Below are positions 50,592 through 58,848 of a stretch of 64,000 nt of DNA, in pieces; the first letter of the stretch is position 1; every line of letters begins with the position of its first letter. The notes beneath the pieces are model-generated. The model had not been told where the DNA came from. It saw only the letters and a program-made list of their open reading frames with translations, and searched no databases. Origin of the DNA: an uncultured Acidobacteriota bacterium (GTDB taxonomy: Bacteria; Acidobacteriota; Blastocatellia; RBC074); NCBI GenBank assembly GCA_902825875.1, contig CADECP010000003.1, positions 248,001-312,000 of the forward strand, read 5' to 3'. The position numbers and the translations under genes are program-made.

Positions 50592-52838
50592 TCAGGAGAC
50601 AGGCGGCACGGCTTTGAAAAACACTATGTCGCGCGCCTTGCTGCCGCGCTCGCAGATCAATGTGCGGCCGTCAGGGGAAAGCGCGAAACGGAAGATCAGG
50701 TCGGTTTGAAAATGAGTCAGTGGCACCGAAGGGCCGCCGTCCAGCGGTTGGCTGCGCAGATTGGTGACGCCGTCTTTCTGGTCCAGGTAATAGATGGAGC
50801 GGCTGTCCGGCGACCATTGCATCCACTCCTGTTCAAAAAAGCTGCGCGGCATAAAAACTCGCGGCGGAGTGTTACCGTCCACCGCCAAGACCGTGAGTTG
50901 CGTGCGCGCATCGTTGGCGGGATCGGCCATAAATCCGGCGACCCATTTTCCGTCGGGCGAAAGCGCCGGGCGGCTGACGACGTAATGGCCCACTTGTTCG
51001 GGCGCACCGCCGGCCAACGACAGCTTTCGCAAATTCCCGTCGCGCCTTCCGCTCGAAAGGTAAAACAGCCAGCGGCCATCCGCCGAAAGCGCGGGCATCG
51101 TTTCATCGTGGCCTGCGGTCAACTGTCGCGCATTTTTTCCGTCCGCATCTTTTCTGTCCGCATCCATGCCCCAGATGTGCGGATGGTTGCGGTGAAAGGC
51201 GGTATAAACAATCGTTCGTCCATCCGCCGAAGTCGCGGGTTGAATGTCGGCTTCGGGATTGGTCGTCAGCCTTTGTTGATTGCCGCCCGCCAAATCCATC
51301 GCCCACAGGTCTGCGTTGCCGCCTACGGTTTTGCCGTAAACGATGCGCCCATCGGCCAGCCAGGCAATGCCCAAATGCGGGCTTTGCGTATCGCCGATGG
51401 CTGATAAACCGGGGATGGCGCGCCCGGCTTGCCCGGCAGGTTCCACCCAAAAATACGAAGTGCGCGTTTCCTGAATCGTCGCCAACGTCGAACCGTCGGT
51501 GGAAAGACTGACACCTTCGTAATCATTCAAATCGTTGGTCAGCCGCTGCGCTTCACCGGCAGGCCAGGACAAATGCCAAAGCTGGCCGCTGAAAATGCCC
51601 GTGGGCGGATCCCAGGCGATGGCGATCACGCCTTTGCCGTCGCCCGTCCAGGCGACCTGTTCGACGCGATACCAGTGCTGCGCGCCGACCGCGATTTCCT
51701 TGCCGTCGGCGACTTGCACGGCGACGACGCGCATCCGGCGTTGTTCGGGCGTGGAGTCTTCGACGCCGACCGCCAGATGACGGCCATCAGGCGACCACGA
51801 CAATCCGTCGTGCGAAAAACGATTGGGCAGTTTGCGCACAGCCAGCGAGCGTTCGCCGCCACCGTCGGCACGCGCCAGCAACAGCGTGCTTTCGCCTTTG
51901 CCCGAATCGCGCCGGACAAACGCCATCTGTTTGCCGTCGGGCGAAAGCGCGGGCGCGCTGCCCACGTCATCCAGCAGCTTCACAGGCTGTCCGCCGATGG
52001 CTGGGATGCGAAACAGCGGCGCGGTTTGGCCGGGCTTTGTGAAATAGAGATAGTTGCCGTCAGGCGAAAAGGTCAGCGAGCGGTAAGCGCCAGCGGCGGT
52101 CGGTATGAGTTGCAAGTTGCTGCCCGTCGCCGTCTGTTGCGCCCATAAACTCTGCCCGGTTTCTTCCTGCATCGCGTAGGCGAGATATTTGCCGTCGGGC
52201 GACAGCGTTTGCCGGTACGCCCGGCCTGTGTTGGTCAGTTGCAAAGTTTGCCGCTGCTGGAACGGAGTTGGCGTTGCGGCGCGTTGGCCGGAAAACACGA
52301 ACGCCAGACAAACCAAGCCAATCAGACCAGCCGCAGCCGCGATCACCGAACGCCCAGTCCAACCAGCGAGCGGGCGGGTTGGTTGAATTTCCTGTGCTTC
52401 ACTCGCCGGCGGGTTCGCCGGTTTGTGTGTACCGTTGCCGTTGCCATGCATCACGAAAGATTCCGCCGCCACTGGAAAATTGACGGGCAATTCCTGCGGC
52501 ACGGCGCGCACTTCGGCGACGAAGCGATAGCCGATCTTGGTCACGGTCTCGATGTATTTTTGGCTGGGATCATGCTCTTCGAGCGCCTTGCGCAGGTAGG
52601 AGATTTTGCGAGACAGACTGCCGTCTTCGACAAAGCTGTCAGGCCACAGCAGGCGCATCAATTCATCTTTTTCCAGCAAGCGCCCGCTGTTTTCCACCAA
52701 CACCGCCAACGTATCGAAGACCTTCGGCGGCAGCATCACGGCGGTTTCCCGGCATTGCAAAATGCGCTCCGCCGCGTCCAGCCGGAACGGGCCGAATTCA
52801 TACGAACGGTTGGTTGGGCAAGCTGGCGCGACGGGCAT
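50592..52838 (-). CDS. CadC-like one-component regulator (winged helix, membrane helix, PD40 propeller), third copy
   Basis: 748 aa from ATG 52838. The winged helix spans about 10-112 (KISYLRKALEEHDPSQKYIETVTKIGYRFVAEVRA), with a membrane helix near 172-192 (VIAAAAGLIGLVCLAFVF). The propeller has repeated LSPDGKYLAYAMQEE, SPDGRHLAVGVED, SADGRTIVYTAFHRNHPHIW. It differs from the other two copies in about half its residues by eye, so these are old paralogues rather than recent duplicates. It probably regulates the upstream hydrolase/ADOP block. Confidence 0.88.
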   Translation of the reverse strand: MPVAPACPTNRSYEFGPFRLDAAERILQCRETAVMLPPKVFDTLAVLVENSGRLLEKDELMRLLWPDSFVEDGSLSRKISYLRKALEEHDPSQKYIETVTKIGYRFVAEVRAVPQELPVNFPVAAESFVMHGNGNGTHKPANPPASEAQEIQPTRPLAGWTGRSVIAAAAGLIGLVCLAFVFSGQRAATPTPFQQRQTLQLTNTGRAYRQTLSPDGKYLAYAMQEETGQSLWAQQTATGSNLQLIPTAAGAYRSLTFSPDGNYLYFTKPGQTAPLFRIPAIGGQPVKLLDDVGSAPALSPDGKQMAFVRRDSGKGESTLLLARADGGGERSLAVRKLPNRFSHDGLSWSPDGRHLAVGVEDSTPEQRRMRVVAVQVADGKEIAVGAQHWYRVEQVAWTGDGKGVIAIAWDPPTGIFSGQLWHLSWPAGEAQRLTNDLNDYEGVSLSTDGSTLATIQETRTSYFWVEPAGQAGRAIPGLSAIGDTQSPHLGIAWLADGRIVYGKTVGGNADLWAMDLAGGNQQRLTTNPEADIQPATSADGRTIVYTAFHRNHPHIWGMDADRKDADGKNARQLTAGHDETMPALSADGRWLFYLSSGRRDGNLRKLSLAGGAPEQVGHYVVSRPALSPDGKWVAGFMADPANDARTQLTVLAVDGNTPPRVFMPRSFFEQEWMQWSPDSRSIYYLDQKDGVTNLRSQPLDGGPSVPLTHFQTDLIFRFALSPDGRTLICERGSKARDIVFFKAVPPVS

Positions 52839-53005
52839 AATCTATTCGTATCTCCAGTGGAAGATTATAAGCAGGAAGCACAGAGCCTGCCATCCCACGG
52901 CTTGAGCTAACCCGCCTCTGATCGCGTATGCGCCCAACTCCGCTGAGTCCCTTATCATTCTGTTCCCAACAAAATCTGATTCGAACTCGGCTTCGGCGTA
53001 AGACA

Positions 53006-53528
53006 ATGCCAGGCGGTACGCTTTCAGCAAAACCTGAAAACCAGGCGCGCATTGAACTCAAGCGCGGCAACACAGTCGCGCGCGATGAAGTCATTGCGCG
53101 CATTGATCCGTTGCCGATGACGCCGCTCGATCCGCGCCAGATTGCCGAAGCCAAAGCGCGCGTCGCCGCCGCTTCCGAAGTGGAAGTCGCGCGCGGCGTT
53201 GCTCGGCGTCGAAGAGCAGCGCGTCAACGTCATCGCCGATTTCGTGGACGCCCCCGGCGTGTTGGGCGATGGGTATCGCGTGGAAGCGCGGTTGGTCGTC
53301 TGGGAATCGGAAAACGTATTGCGCGTTCCGGCCAGCGCGCTGTTCCGCAACGGTCAACACTGGAGTGTGTTCGTGATTGAAAACGGCCAGGCTCGTCAAC
53401 GCCAGGTTGAGATCGGTCATCGAACGGCATTTGACGTTGAAGTGCTGAGCGGATTGAGCGAAGGCGCTGAAGTCATTGTTCATCCCAACAATCAGATCGT
53501 TGACGGCGCGCGGGTCACACCGGGCTGA
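53006..53528 (+). pseudogene. Remnant of an HlyD-type periplasmic adaptor gene
   Basis: Two parts of one membrane-fusion protein lie in different frames. The first is [22 protein letters not shown]...[19 protein letters not shown] (about 53050-53185), the lipoyl-proximal part. The second is [53 protein letters not shown] to the stop at 53528, the beta-barrel and proximal domains. The N-terminus and the whole coiled-coil hairpin between them are missing, and the join is out of frame. It cannot be functional. Its 3' end overlaps the converging L,D-transpeptidase gene. Confidence 0.8.
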
Positions 53529-54271
53529 AGATCATCGCTGTTATAAACAATGACGACCATTCCGACGGGGGTCAGTTCGCTGAACTTTTCCGCCGCGAAC
53601 ATCGGAATGCGAACGCAGCCATGGCTGGCCGGTTCGGTGGGCACGGATGGATTGCCGTGAATCGCCACGCCGTTGTGAAAGTAGTTAGGGTAATACAGCA
53701 AACCGAGCGGACTTTTGCGCCAGCCTTTGAGTTTCCATTGCACTTTGAATCGTCCCGTAGGCGTGTTGGCCAATCGCGTTCTGCCGCCTTCGGTAAAGCA
53801 TTTGCCGGAACCGGTCGAAACCGGCAGCACGCGCAAAGGCTTGTCGCCGACTTCCACCAAAAACAGCACCTGCCGACAAAGATCAACTTCGACATGTGCA
53901 TAGCCGGTTTCACGCGGCTTCGGAGGTTTCGCCGCGCGCAAGGCTTCCAATTCTTCCTGGGTCAGTTTGCCTGTGCGCGGACGGCCGTCCACTTTTTGAA
54001 AAGCAATCAGCGCGTGACGCAACGAAGCGTCTTCGCCGGATTCTTCTTCCTTCAACCAATACTCAAGTTCCGCCAACCGCTTGCGAGCTTCAGCGATTTC
54101 TTCGGCGCTGAGTGCGGGCGGAGTTTTTCTGGTCTGCTTCGCGGTCGGTTTTACCGCCTTGGTTTGCGCGTGAAGGCTTTCAGTTGCGAACAGGGCAAAC
54201 ACAAAGCCCAAACAGGCCAGGCTAAAAAGTCTGGTGAATAACGCGATTCGGTTTTGCGGTCGTCTGTTCAC
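53492..54271 (-). CDS. L,D-transpeptidase (YkuD domain), secreted
   Basis: 259 aa from GTG 54271. Signal peptide about 10-34 ([22 protein letters not shown]). Residues about 50-105 look like a peptidoglycan-binding module ([40 protein letters not shown]). The catalytic domain runs from [28 protein letters not shown] to [23 protein letters not shown], with the HGx(n)SHGCVR active site and nucleophile Cys intact. It forms 3-3 cross-links or attaches proteins to peptidoglycan. It marks the return to ordinary sequence after the accessory block. Confidence 0.92.
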   Translation of the reverse strand: MNRRPQNRIALFTRLFSLACLGFVFALFATESLHAQTKAVKPTAKQTRKTPPALSAEEIAEARKRLAELEYWLKEEESGEDASLRHALIAFQKVDGRPRTGKLTQEELEALRAAKPPKPRETGYAHVEVDLCRQVLFLVEVGDKPLRVLPVSTGSGKCFTEGGRTRLANTPTGRFKVQWKLKGWRKSPLGLLYYPNYFHNGVAIHGNPSVPTEPASHGCVRIPMFAAEKFSELTPVGMVVIVYNSDDLQPGVTRAPSTI

Positions 54272-54352
54272 AGTTGCGCCTTTCCCTTCAGCTTTTCAAT
54301 TCGCACGGCTGTGACTTTGTATTCGGGCGTGCCGACTCTGACCGGAGTAAGC

Positions 54353-54508
54353 CGGGACGCTGTCGAAAGATCGTTGCCGTTACAAGCCATCGAACTGACC
54401 GAAGGCAATCAAACCAAGGCCGCCGAGTTGCTGCACATTTCCCGCGACCAGTTTCGATACCGTTTGAAGAAAATTGGACACCACGTCACAGCTAATCAAA
54501 ACGAATAA
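54353..54508 (+). pseudogene. C-terminal Fis helix-turn-helix remnant of an NtrC-type regulator
   Basis: About 51 residues ([42 protein letters not shown]) match only the final Fis/HTH_8 helix bundle of sigma-54 activators. No AAA+ domain precedes it; upstream is the L,D-transpeptidase start region. The open frame extends back to an ATG at 54254 by chance. It is best read as a gene end left by a deletion. Confidence 0.65.
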
Positions 54509-54587
54509 AACCGGTCGCCGGACTAAAGCTTCGGCGATTATGTGTTTGGTGAACGTCTGATTGAATAATGTTTGGCGGTTTGCATAC

Positions 54588-55487
54588 TCACTCCTCTCTG
54601 ACGACTTCGACCGAACAGGGAGCGTGTGTGGCGACAAACGAAGAGATGCTGCCAAGCAAAAAACGTTCGACGGCATTCAAGCCTTGTGCGCCGACGAAAA
54701 TACAGTCCGCTTTCCATGCTACCGCTTCACCAAGCAAAGCCTGACGAGCGTCGTTTTCCTTGATTGTTGTAGAAACTGCCAATCCTGCGCCTTTCAATTT
54801 GCCGACAGCTTTTTCCAGCGCGTTTTCCACACGAGCCTTTTCCTCGATCACCCATTGGTTGATCGCAGACGCGGTGAGTTGAGAGCCAATTTGCGGCAAT
54901 ACCGGGAAACCATTGATGATTCGCGCCTCGCTGCCTTTCGGCCAATGGCGCGCCGCAACAGCATTCACCGCCGCTTCTGCTCCTTTGGAACCATCCACTC
55001 CGACGATCAGCCGGATTGGCGCAGCCAATTGAAGTTCATGGCCGCGCGCAATTCGTACGGTGCAGTGCGCCGCGTGCAAGACTTTCTGCGACACGCTGCC
55101 CAGAAACAGCCGCCCCAACACCGAACGTCCGTGCGAACCGACTACGATCACGTCCGGTTTCAACTCATCGGCTTTTTGCAAAATCGCTTTGGCAGGCGAA
55201 CCAATGGTGGCATCGGCATGAACGTCCCAATCCGGAAAGGCCGCTTTCACGGTTTCGCGCGCGCGGCGAGCCATCGCCAGAGATTCCATTTCATTTTCGC
55301 CGAGATACCGCGTGAAATCGGTTTCGACCATTCCATAACTTCCCGGCGCGATAATCCATTCCGCGTATACCGAAAGCACATGAGCTTCGACTTTTCGCGG
55401 AAGCCCAGCCAGCTTCAAATCCGCCAATGCAGCATCGGCGCATTCCGAACCGTCGTAAGCAATCAGGATTTTCATTTTGTCTTTCAT
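54588..55487 (-). CDS. Tandem universal stress protein (two UspA domains)
   Basis: 299 aa with two UspA folds: 4-145 (MKILIAYDGSECADAALADL ... DVIVVGSHGRSVLGRLFLGSVSQKVLHAAHCTVRI) and 155-297 (RLIVGVDGSKGAEAAVNAVA ... DCIFVGAQGLNAVERFLLGSISSFVATHAPCSVEV). The first has the ATP-binding G-x2-G-x9-GS motif; the second has G-x2-G with slight drift (GAQG). Cytoplasmic stress or energy-limitation protein. GAGAGAG precedes the ATG. Confidence 0.94.
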   Translation of the reverse strand: MKDKMKILIAYDGSECADAALADLKLAGLPRKVEAHVLSVYAEWIIAPGSYGMVETDFTRYLGENEMESLAMARRARETVKAAFPDWDVHADATIGSPAKAILQKADELKPDVIVVGSHGRSVLGRLFLGSVSQKVLHAAHCTVRIARGHELQLAAPIRLIVGVDGSKGAEAAVNAVAARHWPKGSEARIINGFPVLPQIGSQLTASAINQWVIEEKARVENALEKAVGKLKGAGLAVSTTIKENDARQALLGEAVAWKADCIFVGAQGLNAVERFLLGSISSFVATHAPCSVEVVREE

Positions 55488-55852
55488 AAGCTCTCTCCCC
55501 TTCTCGGCTCAGCGAGTTTTGTTGATGAAAAAATGCGTCCAGCCGCAGACCGATTCCCTCTCTTTGCTGCAACTGTGCCTGATGAAACAGGAATCAGCTT
55601 CCATTTTGCGTTTTAACCAAGTTTCAGTTCGTTAGGTGCAAAATGTGTGCCGACTGAAATGTTCACTGGCAAGCTGCTGACAAACGTCAGGTTGTTATTG
55701 AATGCGAAACAAGTCGGGTGTTTTCACGCTTGGCCAGCGCGGAACTTTTCTCATCGCTCAGCAAAATCGCCCGGTTTCACCACACCCTTGTTTGTGCTTT
55801 TCCCGGCATCGGATTTGCCGTGCCGATTTCGGCTCCCTGAAAGGAATGGCTT
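55488..55852. other. Intergenic region, nothing recognised
   Basis: 365 bp of divergent spacer between the universal stress protein and the alpha/beta hydrolase. Two short plus-strand frames overlap here but neither has a recognisable product. It should contain promoters for both flanking genes. Confidence 0.5.
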
Positions 55853-56527
55853 ATGTGGATTTCACCTCATCAACAACGATTGGAAATGCCACTCCAGGTA
55901 AATCTCCCTGCTGGTTCAATCTCTTTGGCGGGAGAGTTGAATCTTCCGGCGGTGGTTTCCGGGTTGGTTCTTTTTGCCTACGGCAGCGGCAGCAACCGGT
56001 TCAGCCCGCGCAATCAATTTGTGGCCGAAGTCATACGTGAAGCCGGGTTTGGCACGCTACTTTTCGATTTGCTGACGCCGGAAGAAGAAGCGATTGATCT
56101 GCAAACACGCCATTTGCGGTTCAACATTCCATTGCTGGCTGAACGGCTGATCGCTGCAACCGATTGGGTGAAAAGCAGGCCGGAAACCTGTTTCCTGCAC
56201 ACAGGGTATTTCGGCTCAAGCACCGGCGGAGCCGCCGCGTTGATCGCCGCCGCTGAATTTGGCGGCGACATCCGTGCAGTCGTTTCGCGCGGAGGCCGCC
56301 CCGATCTGGCTGGTGAAGCGTTGTCGAAAGTCACCGCTCCGACACTGTTGATTGTCGGCGAACTGGACGAGGTGGTTCTGCGATTAAATGAGGAAGCTCT
56401 GACGCGACTTCAGTGCGTGAAGGAATTGAAGATTGTTCCCAACGCTACTCACCTTTTTGAAGAGCCTGGAAAATTGGAAGAAGCCGCTTATCTGGCTGCG
56501 GATTGGTTCCAACGACATTTATGCTAA
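55853..56527 (+). CDS. Dienelactone-hydrolase-like alpha/beta hydrolase
   Basis: 224 aa. Residues about 18-50 (LPAGSISLAGELNLPAVVSGLVLFAYGSGSNRFSPRN) and the nucleophile elbow GYFGSSTGGAAALIAAA (GxSxG) define the family. The acid Asp is in LLIVGELDEVVL and the His in VPNATHLFEEPG. Cytoplasmic esterase of unknown substrate; members are often next to phosphoribosyltransferases or stress genes. The first ATG has AAAGGA 7 nt upstream; ATG 55886 is a shorter alternative. Confidence 0.88.
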   Translation: MWISPHQQRLEMPLQVNLPAGSISLAGELNLPAVVSGLVLFAYGSGSNRFSPRNQFVAEVIREAGFGTLLFDLLTPEEEAIDLQTRHLRFNIPLLAERLIAATDWVKSRPETCFLHTGYFGSSTGGAAALIAAAEFGGDIRAVVSRGGRPDLAGEALSKVTAPTLLIVGELDEVVLRLNEEALTRLQCVKELKIVPNATHLFEEPGKLEEAAYLAADWFQRHLC

Positions 56528-56809
56528 TTGGCTGAGCGAATTCTGCGATGCGGTAGTGAAGTTTCAGGCATTTCTGTTGTGCGGGTACACAAACCAATAA
56601 ACGGTTCCGAATTCAGACAACACGTCTGTGAGCAATCGCCCAGTTGTTGCATGGAATTTCGCCGACCACATCGTGAAATCGCCCGATTCGCCGGGTTTTA
56701 ATCGCTTTTGACCGACGGTTGATCGCGGCACATTTCTTGCTGATTCATTCATTGCCAATGGAAAGGCAAAGAATCCGCGCAACTCATTACTTATAAAAAA
56801 GGAGAAATC

Positions 56810-57226
56810 ATGAAACGAAAATTGCTTTCGCTGGTAACAGTTGTTTGTGGGACATTGTTTTTGGGCGGTTCAATTGCTCTTTTGCCAACCGTTAGCGGTC
56901 AAGGCAGTGACAAAAATGAACGAGGGCGCAAGCTTTATTATCAATACTGCGCGAGTTGTCACGGCACAGACGGGACGGGCAATGGCCCAGCGGCTACTGC
57001 GATGAAGAACGCACCGCCGTCATTGAAAAACCTCAAGGACGCCGATGGAAAATATCCTGCTTTGAGAGTCAAAAACATCATCGCAGGCGAAGTTGATGTC
57101 ACATCTCATGGTTCGCGCGAGATGCCTGTCTGGGGACGATACTTTCGTGAAAAGAAAGGTAGCTCAGAAGCTCAGTTGGACGTTTATGCCCTGACGAAAT
57201 ACCTGGAAGCGTTTCAACCTAAATAA
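56810..57226 (+). CDS. Secreted class I cytochrome c
   Basis: 138 aa, signal peptide to about residue 30 (LFLGGSIALLPTVSG). The heme motif CASCH (about 47-51) follows GRKLYYQYC, with GPAATAMKNAPPSLKNL typical, and the Met ligand is in SREMPVWGRYF. A single-heme periplasmic electron carrier. AAGGAG precedes the ATG and a strong terminator follows, so it is a monocistronic gene. Confidence 0.93.
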   Translation: MKRKLLSLVTVVCGTLFLGGSIALLPTVSGQGSDKNERGRKLYYQYCASCHGTDGTGNGPAATAMKNAPPSLKNLKDADGKYPALRVKNIIAGEVDVTSHGSREMPVWGRYFREKKGSSEAQLDVYALTKYLEAFQPK

Positions 57227-57250
57227 GCGCCTTGCTTATTCAAGGTAAAC

Positions 57251-57296
57251 AAAGGCGGTCGGAAACAGAAGGTTACGTTTCCGACCGCCTTTGTTA
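57251..57296 (+). terminator. Rho-independent terminator after cytochrome c
   Basis: AAAGGCGGTCGGAAAC (57251-57266) and GTTTCCGACCGCCTTT (57277-57292) form a perfect 16-bp stem with a 10-nt loop, with T-rich sequence on the distal side. Confidence 0.85.
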
Positions 57297-57451
57297 TGTC
57301 TTGAACTTGTGGGCTTCATTTTCAAACGAGTGAGAAAACTTTCGCGGCGTGTCGTCATTTCCCCCTTTTCGGCAGTCAAACACGGCGGCAACGCTTCAGG
57401 GCATAAGGTTTGCTTAAACAGTTGGCGAAGGAACAGTAGGAGGAAAAGACA

Positions 57452-57817
57452 ATGTTCGGAAGCAAATCATCTGAAGAGCAAAGCGGCGTGGTTGAGAAGC
57501 TGGCTCACGAACTGGGGGTGACAGCCAATGCGACCACGATTTACTCCGCGCCTGTTGAACGTGATGGTGTGACTGTGATTCCAGTCGGACAAGTGGCCTA
57601 TGGTTTTGGCGGCGGAGGCGGTCAGGAAGACGGTCAGCGCGGCTCCGGCGGCGGAGGCGGCGTTCGCGTTTCGCCTGTGGGGTATATCGAAATCAAAGAC
57701 GGGAGCGCCGATTTTCATACCATCATCACGCCTCGTGCCTTGCTGGCGGCGCTCGCCGCCGGAACCGGGCTGGGAATCATGGCGATTTACAGCATCAGCA
57801 AACTATTCCGCCGGTAA
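57452..57817 (+). CDS. YtfJ/GerW-family protein with a C-terminal membrane helix
   Basis: 121 aa. VEKLAHELGVTANATTIYSAPVERDGVTVIPVGQVAYGFGGGGG is the Spore_YtfJ (GerW) signature, followed by a Gly-rich loop, RVSPVGYIEIKDGSADF, then a hydrophobic segment (ALLAALAAGTGLGIMAIYSI) that most sporulation members lack. The family is named from Bacillus spores but occurs widely in non-spore-formers. AGGAGG precedes the ATG. It runs in the same direction as the two membrane-protein genes downstream. Confidence 0.88.
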   Translation: MFGSKSSEEQSGVVEKLAHELGVTANATTIYSAPVERDGVTVIPVGQVAYGFGGGGGQEDGQRGSGGGGGVRVSPVGYIEIKDGSADFHTIITPRALLAALAAGTGLGIMAIYSISKLFRR

Positions 57818-57841
57818 CAGTGTTTGTGAAATGGAGTAGAG

Positions 57842-58279
57842 ATGACGAAATCTGCACATTATCTGTTGAAAGGATTTGCCATTTGGTGCGTCATCATTCT
57901 GGCTGAAAGCTTGCACGGCACGGCACGCGAGCTTTGGCTGAAGCCACTGGTCGGCGATTTCCGCTCGCGTCAAATCACTTTCTTCACCGGGATGGTTTTG
58001 ATTCTAGCCGTTGCGTTGCTGTTCGTGCGTTGGTTGCGTGCAGCAAATCGTCAGCAGCTTTTGCAAATCGGCTGTCTATGGATGGCATTAACGCTGGCCG
58101 TTGAATTCGCGCTCGGCTTGTTCGTCTTTGGTTATTCGTGGGAGCGGATGTGGGCAGATTACAACTTGCGTGAGGGCGGATTGATGGGGCTAGGTTTGTT
58201 ATGGCTATTATTTGTGCCGCTGTTGGCAACGCGCTTACGAGGAGTAATGGCGACGAAGCGCGCGGCGGCGGCGCTCTGA
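57842..58279 (+). CDS. Four-helix membrane protein, unknown function
   Basis: 145 aa with hydrophobic segments about 8-22, 45-62 (FTGMVLILAVALLFVRWL), 75-97 (IGCLWMALTLAVEFALGLFVFGY) and 112-128 (LMGLGLLWLLFVPLLATRL). LAESLHGTARELWLKPLVGD near residue 20 looks like a conserved polar motif. I do not recognise the family. GGAG precedes the ATG, 24 bp after the YtfJ-like gene. Confidence 0.72.
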   Translation: MTKSAHYLLKGFAIWCVIILAESLHGTARELWLKPLVGDFRSRQITFFTGMVLILAVALLFVRWLRAANRQQLLQIGCLWMALTLAVEFALGLFVFGYSWERMWADYNLREGGLMGLGLLWLLFVPLLATRLRGVMATKRAAAAL

Positions 58280-58293
58280 AAGGTAGGTCGCGG

Positions 58294-58455
58294 ATGCAGC
58301 GAAGAAAATTCATCGGGCTTACCAACGGAGCCTTTGCCGCTGTCGGGGGAATGTATTACCTGGTTGAGCGACAGAAAGAACCTTTCCCGCGCCGGTTTCG
58401 CTGCGCCGCCCGGCGGACTGGTTTGTCAGGGAAGCTTGAAAGAGGTTGTGAATGA
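58294..58455 (+). pseudogene. Truncated Tat-signal start of an oxidoreductase-like gene
   Basis: MQRRKFIGLTNGAFAAVGGM followed by YYLVERQKEP reads like the Tat leader of an Acg/nitroreductase-type secreted enzyme, then degenerates into Arg-rich, non-protein-like sequence and stops after 53 codons. It overlaps the next gene's ATG by 4 nt. It is probably the 5' end of a deleted gene, though a short exported peptide cannot be excluded. Confidence 0.45.
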
Positions 58456-58832
58456 AAATCGCTCTGGGCATTTTTCTGCTGATGCACAGCATCGCGCATT
58501 TGGCTGGTTTCGTTGTGCCGTGGCAACTGATGAACAATACCGAGATGCCATATAAAACCACCTTGTTCGCGGGGCATTGGGATGTAGGCGATGTGGGAAT
58601 ACGTGTGATTGGTGTGTTGTGGCTAGCGGTAGCACTGGCTTTTGCGTGGGCGGGGATGAGCGTGATGCGGATGACGCAGGGGTGGGAAAGCATTACGTTC
58701 TATGTTGCGCTTGCTTCGCTGGCGCTATGCATCGTGAGTTGGCCTGAAGCTCGCATCGGCGTGTTCGTCAATCTGGTCGTTCTGTTGATGTTGGTATTCC
58801 ATAACAACATCAACTTATTGGCCGAAAAATGA
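58452..58832 (+). CDS. Four-helix membrane protein, unknown function
   Basis: 126 aa with hydrophobic segments about 4-24 (ALGIFLLMHSIAHLAGFVVPW), 50-70 (IRVIGVLWLAVALAFAWAGM), 80-97 and 103-118. HSIAHLAGF and FAGHWDVGD contain conserved-looking His residues. No family recognised. GAGG lies upstream of the ATG. Confidence 0.72.
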   Translation: MKIALGIFLLMHSIAHLAGFVVPWQLMNNTEMPYKTTLFAGHWDVGDVGIRVIGVLWLAVALAFAWAGMSVMRMTQGWESITFYVALASLALCIVSWPEARIGVFVNLVVLLMLVFHNNINLLAEK

Positions 58833-58848
58833 AACATTCCATCCGCGG

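Noticed and set aside
56564-56782. 72-aa minus-strand frame before the cytochrome gene
   Set aside because: It lies across the probable cytochrome promoter, has no ribosome site and no recognisable product.
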